Assembly: GCF_037975245.1 (NCBI RefSeq)
Contig: NC_092568.1
Location: 13,479,501 to 13,543,500 of the forward strand
Length of the DNA stretch: 64,000 nt
DNA from: Apostichopus japonicus
Taxonomy: Eukaryota; Echinodermata; Holothuroidea; Aspidochirotida; Stichopodidae
Direction: 5' to 3'
Part shown: positions 22,201 to 37,200 of the stretch, piece after piece
Layout: every line of letters starts with the position of its first letter
Position numbering within the stretch: the first letter of the stretch is position 1
Position numbers and translations under genes: made by a program
The notes under the pieces: generated by a model
Told to the model about the DNA's origin: nothing
What the model saw: only the letters and a program-made list of their open reading frames with translations
The model's database searches: none

Positions 22201-25200
22201 CATGGGCAGTTGCTGCATCTACGGTATTCTTTCAGACATGTAATTAGTGGGCATTATCATCAACTTAAGTTTGCAAATTTTATGTCTGAATATTCTTTGG
22301 TGGATTATTAATGTTTGATATTTCAGAGAGTACCTGAACACTCTGTCTATATACAGTAGTCACAAATTGACTGTAAATGTTTGATCAGCTGACAGTTGGT
22401 GACAATTACTTAATTTCTCCTAATTAGTAAGTTGTTAACTGTTCAACCAACACGATCTTTTATTCATTACCTACGTGATTTTGGTGAAATAAAGTAGTTC
22501 TTATCTCCTTGCAGGTACCTGATCTTTATTAAATCATATGGACTGGTAATCATAAACTGTGTCAAGCTTACATAAATGTAGACCAAACATGAAAGCTCTT
22601 CTAAGGTGCCTTTGTCATTTTGTAAGCAACTCTGAACATGACACTATATTACAGTAATAGTTCCATCACTCTCTGAATTACCTGTGTCCACACACAGTCT
22701 TATAAATGCAGTCTTCTCTAGTCTACAACTGTATACTGTACATCTTGGTCATGTTTTGGGACTGATTCTACTCGACTGTTCTACTCTATTGTCTGGTCTA
22801 TTACCAATGTCAGTTACCTCTCTTCTCATGTCTACTATCAAGATATTGTTTTGGACAAGTGTTAATCTTTTGATTATAATCAAGTTGTATATCGGTACAT
22901 CAAACCATTTATATTCAACACAGTAAGTCATTTGGCATAATTTACTCTTATGCAGTCTTCCTTTGCATACATTGCTTCCTCAGTTATATACTTGTCTCCT
23001 CACAAATTACAGTCTCATTCTACTGTGGAGTAGCTTGGTAAACATTTAGCTGTCTGGTCCATTCTGGATCTCCTCATTCTACCACCTAGATGTTATTGCT
23101 TCAGACAAATTTATATCTTTCGATACTCAAGTTGTACAGTACCTGTACATCTAAGCATTTATTCAAAGACGGAAGTTATTGTGGCATCTTTTTCTACTGT
23201 TCCTAGGTCTCTTGATTCAAGTACTATTTTCAACTTGAGTGTTTTTAAAGGCTGGGTTTCTCCCTGTGCTTTCTTACCTTCTAGTAGTTTCTTATCTTCC
23301 AGTGCTCAATTTCCTGTTGATCTGTGTTGCAGATCTGAGGAACTGACATATTGTGTGATAGACTAACAGTAATTAGTGAGTCTCAGATTTTCAAGGGTCA
23401 TTTCTAAATAAATAAAACTGGTATCGAAGTTCAACCTGGACTGATAGGGCTCATTTTGAATGATCTATGACAGGTCAAAATTAATTTTGTGCCTACTGTC
23501 ATTGTTGAATATTGTGTTAAATGCCAAAGTACATCACATAATTTCACACGCTCCAGCTGACTTTTCATTCTCTCATTGTTAATACAATTAAACCCTGTGT
23601 TATTGTGCCCACTGTACTCTCTTTTCTTTGATACCTGTCATGATGTGATCAAATTATTTCAAAGATTTCTGTAGTTAAAAATCTCACATTTCATTCCTTA
23701 CCTCCAGGAAAAGCCAATGGATATAAAGCCACCGTTCCAACCTCGACAGACATGGAATGGTTCAGAACCTAATTTAAGAGAAACCGTTACCAAGGAAAGA
23801 CGGCTGAGGCCAGGGTTCTTAACAGACAAACAGGATATGAGAGATACAGGTAATATGTTTGGTCATACAGTGTTTAATTAAAAGATATAATGCTGCTAGA
23901 TAGGGAAACGCTCTCTCAATAGTTTGAGCTAAGATGCATATATTTAAGTATAAACTTGTAAATGATAAAAGAAATATGAAGACGGAAAAATGAGCACTCA
24001 GATTTTGCCTTGAAGACACTGCTTTGACCTTGAGGAAGAGGGATTGGATGGCATGTGTGTGTACATTAATAACTATGTATGCTTTTATTGTCTAGCAAGG
24101 AATCTGCAGCTTCTGTTAGCGATGCAATGTGGTCTAAAGTTTGAGAGAAACCTGCACGGGTAGAACATGCTTGAAGTAGGTCTAAGACACACAAGTAAAA
24201 TACAGACATTTTTGTATGCCCAACTTTCTGTACCTACCAGTGTAGGACTTTCACGGTCGTCCGAGACGATTAGAAATTACGTCGGACTACCAAATCTTTC
24301 AAAATGTTGTGTGCTTGGTAGTCCTTCGGACGACCAAAAAAAAATGAAGGGTTCGAAAAATTATTGAGCCTAATTATATTTCATTAAAAACGAAAGTCAA
24401 TTTAATTAAATAGTTTCTGAATAACACCCAAACCATACATAAATTATTTAAAAACATGCGCAAAATATTAACTTTACAACATCGTTAGCAAAAATCTGTT
24501 CACTAATAAAGTTGCCTAACGTTAGTTTCTAATGATGTACCCAGAAAACAAATGAGACTTGTGGCTAAATGTCAGTGCAATGCATTTTGTACGGTGTTGT
24601 AACAACAGTCGATCAGACACTGACAGTCTATAGGCCGAGTGAAAATGCATTGCTGGACAATGGGGGAAATCTAGCCTATACTGCTGAATTTGTGACGCAG
24701 TTATAAGATATCCATGGAATACTTTCAGTATTGCTGTTATCTTCGACCACATGGTTGCCTAACAGCACATTAAGTCAATTGGGGAAATCTAGCCTATACC
24801 GCTGAATTTTTGACGCAGTTATAAAGTATCCATGGAATACAGTAATGTTATTAGCGAAAAAAAATTGGCGTCCCGGGGACGCAAGCCCCCGAAAAAGTTT
24901 GCTTCCCGTAAAAAAAAGTTTGCGTCCCGATCGAACACCAATTACGTTTATTGTAATTTGTATGACCTACTGTACTAATACTAGTGTAGTATCACTGCCT
25001 ATACTTTGTGAATGTTATACACAATATTATAGGACAGATGGCTCAGTGTCTTAGCTTCGGTGTTTGACAGGGGCGGCCCGCCCCACTCCTCCTTTCGCCC
25101 ACCCTGCCGTTTCAAACAATTTTTACCCCAGCCTCCTCCTTCATCAGCCCTCGTCCTTCCTACTGGCAACTCCGTGGTCAATTGGACCGCGAAAAAGTTT

Positions 25201-28200
25201 GCAACAGAAACTACTGTGGTATGAGTGCACATTTCACATAAGCAACTTTTATTGCAGAGAAAAGAAACATACTGTGAGATGAATATCCTTTCAGGATCAG
25301 ATATGTAAGCATCCCACAAGATTCATAGGATGTCTCAACTCATAACATTTTCTGATCAAAACAATGATTAAAATATTACGTGATAGTCTCAGAAACAATT
25401 CAAATGCATCTTCGTACCACCAGAGATTGTTGTCAAAATGTACGTAACAAATATGAGACAAGGCCTAACGTTATGATATTTGAGTGCACACATATGAGAG
25501 CCTTTACCACAAACTTTGTTATCTCTACACAGGGGAAAGTAAACGTTGCAAGTAATTGTTGTTAAACAACATACTTCGTGTTCATTGAGCACTGAAAATG
25601 CAAGAATCTTTGCAGACAATCGGTAGGGACTATTAGTCAATCAAATCACAGGTATCTTGGTAAAGCATTGTCTATTTTTAGCATGAAAATCTCTGTAATG
25701 AAGTTTTGGTGACCCTGTACCTTGCGGTTGATTGTTATGATATATTTATTTTCGAACAAATTCAATGATCTGTAGGAGGAGAACTTTTGATTCTTGTCAG
25801 AAGAAGAAATAATGAAAGATGTTCATTCAAAAATGTGTTTTGTTATGTTTTCCGTTGACCTAGTTGTTAGTGTGTACTTGGGGTTTGCAAGCAATTTGAA
25901 TATTTGCGTCCCTGGCCAAAACATTGCGTCCCGGACCCAGAATCCTGTGTTCGTAACAATGCTGGAATACTTTCGTTATTGCTGTTATCTTAGTCCACAT
26001 GGTAGCCTAACTCAATGGGAATATCTTGCCTAACCATAGGTTCTCAAAAAAAACAAAAAAAACACACTGCATAGTATTTGGGAAATAAATAAGGAACCAG
26101 GTAGTATCTTGTCGGGCGGGTATCCGGGTACCCGGATACACCATGCAAACACTATTTGAAAACAGTACACAATAACATGGTTATATGCTAAACTAATAAA
26201 GCTTTAATTGACACAATCAGATTGAGCACCAAAATGTTTTGTTTTGAATTATTTGTGTTCATTTTCAATTTTGGTGGAAAATTTGGAAGGACTACCAAGT
26301 TTTTTGCAGGACTACCAAATATTTGAAAATCCTTGAAGCTGGTAGTCCTTCGGACAACCTTCTTAAATTCCTGAAAATCCAACACTGCCTACTGTCAGAG
26401 ATATCGGCAAGTTCCTTTTCCCCAACCACTTTATTCAAGTCTGCCCAACCCCGGTCAGTTCCAATCCCTTTCCCATTACAGTTTGTCAATAACTTTTTAC
26501 ACAATGTAGATTCAAAAACTCAAGCTTCAATGGATACCTTTGATGATGTATTGAAGTAGATTACCCATCAATGTTGCACAAAACTTTAATTGAAGCACGT
26601 TGCCAAAAAGACCCAGAAAATTTACACAAGTTTCCAAAGAAGACATTACTGTGGTATGAATTCACATTTCACTTAAGGAACTCTTAATGCTGAGAGAACA
26701 AACATTCTGTGAAATGAAAATCGTTTTCAGTATCAGAGATGTTAGTTCCCCACAAAAATCATAAATTGTCTCAACTCAAAACATTTTGTGATCAAAACAA
26801 TGATTCAAATATTACCTGATATTCTTAGAAACAATTCAACTACAACTCCCTACCATGATCCCTTTTTGTCGAAATGTGTTGTCAACAAGGCCTAACGTTA
26901 TGATATTTAAGTGCGCACATATAATAGCCTATATTTCAAACATTGCTGTCTCTACATAGGAGAAGTAACTACAACTAGTTTAAAAGTTGAAAAACATTCT
27001 TTGTGTTCCTTGAGCACTGCAGATGCAAGAATGTTTGCAGACAATGGGTAAGGGACTGTTAGCCAATGGAATCTTGGGAAATTTGGATAAACATCATTGA
27101 CTATCTTTTAGCATGAAAATCTCTGTAATGGAAATGTTGTTAGTTCTGTACTGAAGCATCACAACGTTGATTGTTATGATTAATTTGTTTTCAAAAAATT
27201 TAATCATCTGTAGGATTGGAAGAAACTTTGGTTATTTTGAGAAGTGCTTTTTTTGAAAGAAGGAGAGATGTTCTTGCAAAAATGTGTTTTGTTATGTTTT
27301 ACACTGTCATAGTTGTGAGTTTGTGTGCTTGGGATTTGTTCTCATGAAAAAAAAAGTTGCTTCCACCGGACACAAGCAAAAGGTTAAAACAGTGTGTCCC
27401 ATACGCAGAATCCTGCATTGGTAACAATGCTGTTAATGTAGCTTAATATTACCAAAGTACCGTTCACTGTGCTAGGGACTCACACATATACAACTTGTCT
27501 GCACAGTGAACACTGAGGAATGTAATTTCAAAGATTTCAACACTTTCATCGAATCATCGGCCAATAACCCAATTCCTTTTTGAGTATTAATGCATCTGCA
27601 AATACAATTCAGCAGCACAATGCACAAAGAAGGAATAGCGAAGTAAATCCTATAATTGAGGCAGGTTGTCACCCGGATTCAATTAAATTATTAAATACAG
27701 CTTTAACTTGAACTTATCACCATGATCTCAAGACACACATAGTACATTCACTTGTTCTGCAGAAATAGAAACCCATAACTTGACAAATTATGTTTCCTCT
27801 GCTTGACAACAACACACTTTCCATGTTAGACTAGCCTTAGATTTGTGTCTATGTATTTATCATGCAGAAGAAGCACAGTAACTCACTGTAGCTCTGCTCT
27901 CTGCTGTCAGTTGCCTTAGAAGTGACCATTGCCATAATAATACAACTCTAAGGATACAATGCTCTATGTCAGCAGAATACAATAGATAAGATGAAGAGAA
28001 TTTCCCATTGATAAAAACCCCATTCAAGACATTGTTGGGATGGACAAGAGTTACAAAAGGTAGATTTTGTAGAGGAGTGACAGTGTTTTCAAATTGGAAA
28101 GGAGAACTAACAGATGACATAATGGTAGCAACAGACCATGAAACCACACAACCAGTACAATTATTATTCAAACATTCCAAGACTTTTTTACGATGGAACA

Positions 28201-31200
28201 AGTGATCATGCATATATATTATGACCCTTTATACTGTAGCCTGTAGGATACTAGGATTCAAAGGACCACTTCTCATGAAAATCTTACAGTTTATACTAAT
28301 GGTGAAGTACACAATTTACCATGTTATTTTGTAGTAGTCCTTATGCAACTTAATCGCACACACATAACGGGGAGGGGGGGGGGGGGATCTTATCCATGGG
28401 TGTTCTAAGTATTTAGAAATAACCATGTACATTTGCTTTAAGAAAAAAATTTCTTCAGAATCATGGCTTAACTGGCTTTTGCAGTTTACTCTTAATGGAG
28501 AGGAAGGTCAATTTGTCAAGACAAAATTTCCTTTGAAATATAGAAATTATTTTGAGTTTAGGTTTGATTGAGCACTGCATCTCCAGATATAAATTAAACA
28601 ATTTTCTTTGCGAACATTGTAAGGTCATATATGCACAAGCTCTGCTACTCTTACAACGTCTCAAATGCATGTAGATATCATCACTCAGTGAGATACACAT
28701 TTCACTTACTATTTGCGAAATGGCTGCCAAATTGTTTGGAAATTGTTATAAATGTGATAAGTGTCCACTGCTCTTCACTTACAGTGCACACTTAAAGTAC
28801 TTGACTGTTTTTGAACTGTTACAGGGATGTGTTAGTACCTTATGAAAGACATTCCCAATGAAGTAAGATTTACAAGCTGACAGTAGATACAAGGACCCTA
28901 TTGTTTTAGTGGAGGTCCACTGTCATTTGAGGTTGATAGAAGTCAATGTCTCAAGACTTTATCAACTTAATAATTTTGTAAAACATGGATTAACTTCACG
29001 CACTACTAAAATGATCCACTTTGGTGAATGTTCCAAAATATTGTATTGAAATTATGCCTTGTATACATTGATGAGTTTGTTATACAGGTAGGATGTTAAT
29101 TGATTTCACCATTAATTCTCTAGAGTGTTTGCACATGGAAAGCATCTTATTCTGTATTGAGAATATCTGTCAATCATGAAAAGTCAATAAGGTTTGCTGA
29201 AAATGATTAAAAAATTTCTAATTAAAGAAGAATGTTTTTGGCTGCAATCAGGTAAACAGGTCAGTTTCATTGATGACTTCTTCAATACTGTCTTTCTCTT
29301 CAGGTGGATTTGGGGGATCTTATCGTCAGCACCATCTTGATAAGATGAAGATGATGTCATTAGCTCCTGTGAAGAATGAAGTTGATGAAACACCATACAA
29401 TGGCTCCCACAGTGCTCCAGTCAGTGATCGAGGTAACAGCATTTGATGTCTCTTCTAAAGTTTTTGTCCAGAACCAATATCTGCAAATTGGAAAATTACT
29501 GTTTCACTAAACAAAGACGAGCATAAAGAGAGGAGGGGAGGCACTCAAAGTCATTGATAAAATAGTAATAATTATGTTTTTCAAAATTAGCTGTCGTGGC
29601 AAACCTCCCCTCTACTACAATACCAATGACAATGTTCACTGTCATTCCCCATCTTATTGAAATGCTCTCCTTGTATTGGGTCGGCAAACTTCTACCATAA
29701 TTGATAGTTTGTAAATATTCCTTTTTGAGAAAGGCAGGGTAATGGAAAAACAAAATAAACTACTCGTTCTCATTTTTAACAGGAATCTCAAAAATCAAAG
29801 TTGAACTTGAAAGACTAATAAACAGAATGACTTGTGACTACGTATACTTGATAACATCCATTGTGACTTTGTGAATGTTTTTGTCAAATATATACAGTAG
29901 GCATGTTCAACTTTGTATCATTTAATGTGATGAATATAGATTTAAATATCGGTCCAATGTTAAATCAAGGATGATTGATTAAAGTCTACTTGCTTATATT
30001 TATATGTGCTGTTTCCTACAGTCTGTCTGAGTTTTACTCTAATCAATGAAACAATCTATACTCTACTACGTAGGTACTTCCAATTTACCTTGTTATGACG
30101 GCTGTTCTTAGTTAGCTAGATGGAATTGAGTTTGGTTCTTCATTCTTCAGGACATATTGCTTTGGTGAGAGGCGATGATATATTACCCAATCAGACTGCA
30201 GTTTCTAGTGTTTACAATTCTAGCTCAGACTGTAATGGTTGTGTAGATTTACTTTTACTAGTCTGTTTAAAATATGTAATTTATACTGCAAACACTACTC
30301 CTGTTTCTATTATTCATTAAATTGATTCGTATAGTCCTGTTCTCATCACACTTAGTTTAGTGTGTCACCCATACACAAGCTGCAAAGGACGTCATTGGCA
30401 TATTCATTATAGTCAAAGTCTCAGATTAGGGGAAGTAGGTGTTGCTCAACAGCCTCCATGTTTGAGATTGATTAATTACTTCTGCAGCGCTAGGAGTTTA
30501 AATTTATAGGAGCTGTCAAATAAGGGACAAGAATATCTACACAACTCAAGTATAGATAAAGGAGATGCTGAATTCTGTAATTGATGGATGTTCTCAAATT
30601 ATTTTCTGTGATTCTGGTTAAGTGAATCTCGAAGATCCTTTAATCCTGAATTGTAGACAATTGGTGCTGTCAGTTACAAATAAATCATACATCTTTTGTA
30701 GAATTATTTGGCATCCAAAGAATTGACTAGAAAGATGATTAAGGATTCATTGTTTGTGTGAAGTAACAGTTGCAAGGTTGATCATGTAGCACAATAATTT
30801 TGCAAGCTGGGTCGGCAGAGAAAAGTAGTTGGAAAGTACCGTCTCGATTGAGTTTCTGAATTAATTTGTTTTATGAAGACCAGAGATGAACGTTGGTTGG
30901 AGCAATGGGAGAGCGAGAACCAGTATAAGCCCCCAGGCCATCTATTGAGAAACCCTGGTCTAAATGTGGATCAGACATTGTGAACTACAATGGAACATAA
31001 TGAATAAAGCATCAAAAACAGGAAGGTGAAGTTTCCTGCAGTTGAAAATTCTGAAGCAATATAAATCATCTCTGCAAGATGCAAGAACTCATGTAAAACT
31101 AACGCTGTCAGTGCACTCACTGAGTTAAATGAATGAAGGACATCACAAAGTGTACAGCACATATAAAGTCTCAGCAAGTGTGTTTGACTGCTCATACAAG

Positions 31201-34200
31201 ACAAATCAGCTCATACAAGACAAACTTCATTCTAGTCTTTTGTTAGTATGTATGTACTTGTTTTGATGTGACTTGTAAACTGCACTGCCCCCCCCCCCCC
31301 ACCTTTCCAATTCCCCTACCTTGCTTTAACCCTTTATAAATGCCTGATTTTTTTTTTATAATATTTAACTTTCAATGCCATTCCTTTCTTGTACTTAATC
31401 TGAGTTACTGATGCAACAGTAAGGATTGGTACAAAAGCCAAATTTCAATTTAGTCCAACATGGAAGCACACACTTGGCAGAAAAGGTTATACTTGCTTAG
31501 CAAGTCAATAATGATAATGACGTTTTCTTGTGCAACACATGCAAACATGTTGACTCTTGGACCTGAGAGCAGACATTCACATAGATCTAGGGAAGCAGTG
31601 GAGCAATTTCACTTTATCTTTTGTAATTTTCCTTTTTGCCAGTTTATTATTGCATTTTTTGAGACATTGCAAATACCATGGTTGGTTTCAATGACAAGAG
31701 AAACCAATGCAGTCACGCAGATGTAAGTGTGTGTGTGAGTGTGTGATGCCTTGCTTGTAAACAGGATATCTCACAATGGGTAACTTTGATGAATCTCATA
31801 CTTGGCATGTAGATGTCTTATATTGAGTATAAGAGCTCTATTGTTTTTGGTGTGGGTCAAAGGTCATTTAAGGTTACCAGAGGTCAAACTGTGAAAACTT
31901 TTTAAACATGGTTTTTCAAAATGGGAAACTTTGACAAATCTCATACTTAGCATGTAGTTGTCTTATATTGAGTAGAAGAACCCTATTGCTTTTGGTGGAG
32001 TTCAAAGGCCAGTTGAGGTGACCAGAGGTCAAATGGTGAAAACCTTGTTTATAGTCCATCAGTTACAACTCTTTATTGAAGATCTGACAAGAAACAGATT
32101 CAAACAATTTTTAGTTCTAATGAGAAGAGAACCTATGCGGTCAAGGGCATTTGTATGTGTGTGTGCGTGTATACATGTATGTGTTTGTGACATGTAGCTT
32201 GTTAACATGATATCTCAAGTAAGAATCATGGATGCATTTTATACTTGGTATGTAGATGTGTCATATTGAGACAAAGAAACCTATCGTTTTTGGTGGAGGG
32301 GAAAGGTCATTAGAGCTCACCAGAGGTCAGACGCTGAAAGCCTTTTAAACACTATATCTCAAGATTGGAAGCATGGATTCTTTGGGTACATGGCATGTGG
32401 ATGCGTCATATTGAAAAGAAGCCTATAGTTTTTTGTCAAGGTCAAAGTTCATCTTAGGTCACAGTTTCTATGTCAAACACTGAAAACCTTGCAAACAATA
32501 TCTCAAGGTAGGAGGCATGGATACTTCTCTAACCATGTTGATGTGTTATATTACATAAGAGAACTCTGTTGTTTCTAGTGAAGGTCAGAGGTCATCTGAG
32601 GCCACCAGAGGTCAAATAGTGAAAACCTTGTAAGCAGGATATCTCAAGTTAGGAAGCAGGGATCCTTTCCTACTTGGCTTGTAGATGCATTTTATTTTGA
32701 ATAGAAGACTCAATTGTTTTAGTGGAGGTCAAAGGTAATCTGGGTCACCAGCAGTCAAACTCTGAAAACCATTTAAACATCTCATGGTAGAAATCATGGA
32801 TACTTCTCATCCTTGGTGTGTGGATGCATCACATTGAGTACAAGACCCCTATTGCTTTTGTTGGAATTGTACAGACCTATGTTTATGCCATAGTGTCATT
32901 GTACATCATAATAGTGGTTCAGGACATTTATCTAGTGGTTTTGGATCATATTCATGTACTTCAACAGCTTACTGTTTACATTTGAATTCTAATTTTGTAA
33001 CCCAATTTTTAGACATGAAACCCAAATGGAAGATAATGCCACAGCATTCTGACATGGTTCTCGGTAAAGTACTCCTAGATTCTTGTTTTTTGCTGACTCT
33101 CTTTCAGTCGCACCTTTCTTTGCTTGCAGTGAACTGTTCAGACATTAAATTACTTAGATATTACAAGAGATATTCTAGGCATGGGCGAGTAACACGACAC
33201 ATTATACTGGTCACTGTTACCACATGCTATACATGAAGGAAATGCTGGCATTGAATCAATCATGAGATGTTTGACCGCCTCTAACGTGTAATGTTTAGTT
33301 GACAAATATTTTTACTACTATTTTCCGTATTAACAAATGAACATTATCCTTCCTTGTTAGCGTTTACAAGTCAAAATTAAACCTAACCACCTTGAAAGTG
33401 ATTGAAAACAAGTTTAGGAGAACAGCAAAAACCTGTGAATGAGGAATATAGTAGCTGTAAAAGACTTTGGGATCACTATTTCATGGAATTTAAGTAGAAG
33501 AAACTTGGAATATCATCACCTTTCGGTCATTGTGTTACCTTGAAGGAGTCAGGACAATACCCAGAGGCTTTGACTAGGATACAATAATCCAGGGTCTGAG
33601 CTTCATTTCCCTCCCAAGTTGCTGGGAATGTTCTGCATCTTTAGGCCAAACAGTGCCTATAGAATGTATTTTGGACATAACAATTTTTAAAATTTAATGA
33701 CATTTTATTAATGTATCTGGTAACAGCAGAGTAGATATCGTCATGTCAATTGAAGTGACAAAGGCTTTGTTTTGTTTTGCCTTTCAACTCATTTATCCAC
33801 TAAGAGAAATAATATTCAGACATTAAAAAGTTGCATGTTGAAGAAGAGCACAACACCAACTATATTCGGAATAAGTCACATTTCGAGAAACAGTCAACAA
33901 CAATATTGTATTTGCAGTTTAAGCTATTGAGGAACATCTACAATGATGACATCTCAGACCACTTACAGTACACTGATCCACTCTCTGGAGTAAGAGAGTA
34001 TATATGGTAACCAAAAAAAAATTCATTCAAACAACCTCCTATAGAGTTTGGAAAATGATTTTGAGATGGGGTCTTCTCCTAATAGTGTGGAATATTTTTC
34101 TAGTCAATGTAAGTTGCTGTTGTTGGTGGAAGGGTATCCTTCTATCTACAGTACATTGTTTCTTTGAGAAAAACTTTCTTGAACATTAATTGTATTGGGG

Positions 34201-37200
34201 GGGGGGGGGGGAGGGGAGCTGGTGTCAATGAAAGTTTTACTAATAGATGACAAGAAAATACCATCACAGTGACAGTGCATTATCATGGCTGTTTGTCGAG
34301 TTCGTTATCAAGTAAGTGTGCAATCCCTTTAAAGTTTTGATTTGTTGTAGGTGATTGATACTACTGTACATAATTAAAGTGTCTGGGTGACATAATTTAG
34401 AATCGAATGAAACCTGTAATTACTCCCATTTAACAAAGTTTCATTTGGTGGAAAAAGGCCTATTCAGTCCTAAATCGAGAAACACGGGTTAGTTTAGAGA
34501 CATTTCCAGAAGTTGACATGTATCAACATTGGCAAAAGCTGTCTCAATGTTCTGTAGCTTGTTAACTTCACCTGTATTATCTGTAATATCTGTAAACAAA
34601 AACCACTTATATGGAATGATTCAGTGCATCTAGATGCAATTTGAATAAAATTCATTAAGATTAATTTCATTCCCTCTTTGCTCACTCCTATTCCTTTGTA
34701 CTCAGATCAACCTTAGCATAAACATCTTCACTGAGCCCCAATGAACCCCTGTAAAGTCACTGCCCTCTTTTAAAAAAGTTGCAGCTTGGTTGAGCAACTT
34801 GAGCATCATAATTGTATGGAATAATTTATCTGATATGGCATCACAAAATGCTATGCAAAATGGGCATTGCTGTACAAGTACAACGATGTACAGAAGGTCG
34901 GTTCTCAGATATCATAGTATATAAGAATATTCAGAGCCATTATAACTGCTGCACAAAATTTGAACACTAAGTTATTCCCTGACTTGGTGTATAAATGTCT
35001 AAGATCCATAATGGAATTGCTGGGAGGTAGGTCAATGTCTGAAAATGGGACTACAAAAGTAAAACCTGGGTAAACTTAATATCTGTACATGAAGTACATT
35101 TTTTCTCAAGTTAAATGACCAGAAAACAGTTTGTTCTTCTTGGTTCTAGGCAACAGCTCTCAAAGGTTTATGTACCACACAACACAAATTGGTGACTCTG
35201 ATATTACTCCAGTAGCACCTGCTAGGAATTTGGGTGCTCTTTTTGATTCCTTGGCGGTAGCCGTAGGAATCTATGCGGTCATGACTGCGTGTGTGCGTGT
35301 GTATGTGTGTGTGTGTGTGTGTCTGTGTGTGTGTGACGCCAAGCTTGAAATTAGGTTTTCTCAGCAATCCCAAGGTAGATTGATCTCATTCTTGGTACAT
35401 AGGTTACCCATCATGAGTAGACGATCCCTATTTATTTTGGTGCTAATATCATGAATATTAATGAGTGGGCGGGGCTTAGAGTGATTTTCAACAAATGTCA
35501 ATATCTTCGCAACCGTAAGTTCAATTTTCATGGAACTTAGTTTGGTGGTACAAGAGGAAAGTCCTCTATATGAATATGGTGACAGTTTGTCCAATCTCAT
35601 TATTATTCATGAGGGGCGGGGCTAAGTGTTGTTTTTCGCAAAAAAGCTTGAAATTAGGTTTTCTCAGCAATCCCAAGGTGGATTGATCTCATTCTTGGTA
35701 CATAGGTTACCCATCATGAGTAGACGATCCCTATTTATTTTGGTGCTAATATCATGAATATTAATGAGTGGGTGGGGCTTAGAGTGATTTTCAACAAATG
35801 TCAATATCTTCGCAACCGAAAGTTCAATTTTCATGGAACTTGGTTTGGTGGTACAAGAGGAAAGTCCTCTATATGAATATGGTGACAGTTTGTCCAATCT
35901 CATTATTATTCATGAGGGGCGGGGCTAAGTGTTGTTTTTCGCAAAAAAGCTTGAAATTAGGTTTTCTCAGCAATCCCAAGGTGGATTGATCTCATTCTTG
36001 GTACATAGGTTACCCATCATGAGTAGACAATCCCTATTTATTTTGGTGCTAATATCATGAATATTAATGAGTGGGCAGGGCTTAGAGTGATTTTCAACAA
36101 ATCTTCAGTATGACCCGGCCAGGAGTCGAACCCCTAACCTTCCAGCTGCAAGTCGGAATTTCTACCCCAATACTATTAATGAGGGGGCATGAATATTAAT
36201 GAGTGGTAGAGCTTAAAGCAAATTCTTTAAAATATCAATTTGTTCATCAAACTTGAGCTGATAGCAAGGAACAACATTTGTGCTAGTGTTGCGCCGATAT
36301 CACCAATATCGGTTTTGGCCGATATCCGATATTATCATCCCAATATCGGTCCGATACCGATATTTTTTATCAGAAAAAATAAAGGCAAAATCGTACTTTT
36401 AGTCATGCATACATTCACAAATAAATCTTCAAGTAAACAACAAAATATGGTGTTTTGTTTTCCTTTCGTCCTAAGTTTCACACTTTCGAAAAATTCACGC
36501 AAAACTGGCATATCGTACTGAATGCAACAAATGTCATGTAAACAAGGCTCTAGTGCATCCATTTATGAATGTACCGTAAGACCACATCTGTTGTTAAGCG
36601 AGGGGAAAAGAAAGTATTTTCTAGAATTTTCAAAAATACGGAAAAAATAATATCCTACCATAGTTAAGTGTATAGCAAATAGCCTAACCACCTCGGCTGT
36701 TACGGATTTCACGTAACTAAAAAGTTCCCTGGCAACGTGCCAAAAAATGTTAACAAACAGGTGTTACACAGGGGATGAGCTCACAGTTGTTTGGAAAGGT
36801 ACCTGGGAAAATTTGCAGCACATGTACCGTGGTAGTTGGGTATAGGGTTAAACACTGCAGTTGTAAAAATGTACGCATAGTGCACGCTATTCATTGTTAG
36901 GCAGTCTAGAAACATGGCTTTGCTGAACGTTGTTTGTTTCATAATATCGGAAGTTTTGTAAGTTGCATTTTTTAAAGATTGAAAGACAGATTAAATCTCT
37001 TTTCATTTTATAACATAATATAGCTACTCTAACTTGTCATTTTAAAATTTTCATCAGTTTCGTGACAGTTTAAATAAAAAAAGTTGTCAGTATTTTGCAT
37101 CCTCAACTGCGAATTTTTTCATCGCCAGACACGCAAAAAATGCCAAAAATTTTCGGGGGCTTTCGCCCCCCAGGATTTCTACGAGGGGTTCTATCCCATG

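Larger units (their letters stand above)
19300..23707 (+). other. TOGARAM1 intron 1
   Basis: A 4.4-kb intron. It holds the 292-bp hAT MITE (20233-20524) and a tRNA-like SINE (about 20672-20950). The remainder, including short open frames near 21502 and 22684, shows no protein similarity I recognise. Confidence 0.85.
23850..29303 (+). other. TOGARAM1 intron 2
   Basis: A 5.5-kb intron carrying the 2.15-kb inverted-repeat element (24238-26387), a diverged second copy of part of it (26640-27425), a long G run (about 28370-28386) and one isolated unit of the GGTCA repeat family near 28885-28990. No exon was found. Confidence 0.85.

Noticed and set aside
35131-35454. 107-codon frame starting with MFFLVLGN
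   Set aside because: It is a fusion of a LINE reverse-transcriptase scrap, a TG microsatellite (VCVCVCLCVC) and part of the 303-bp tandem repeat.
35361-35903. Two nearly identical 79-codon antisense frames suggesting a duplicated gene
   Set aside because: They map to successive copies of the 303-bp tandem repeat and have no similarity to known proteins.
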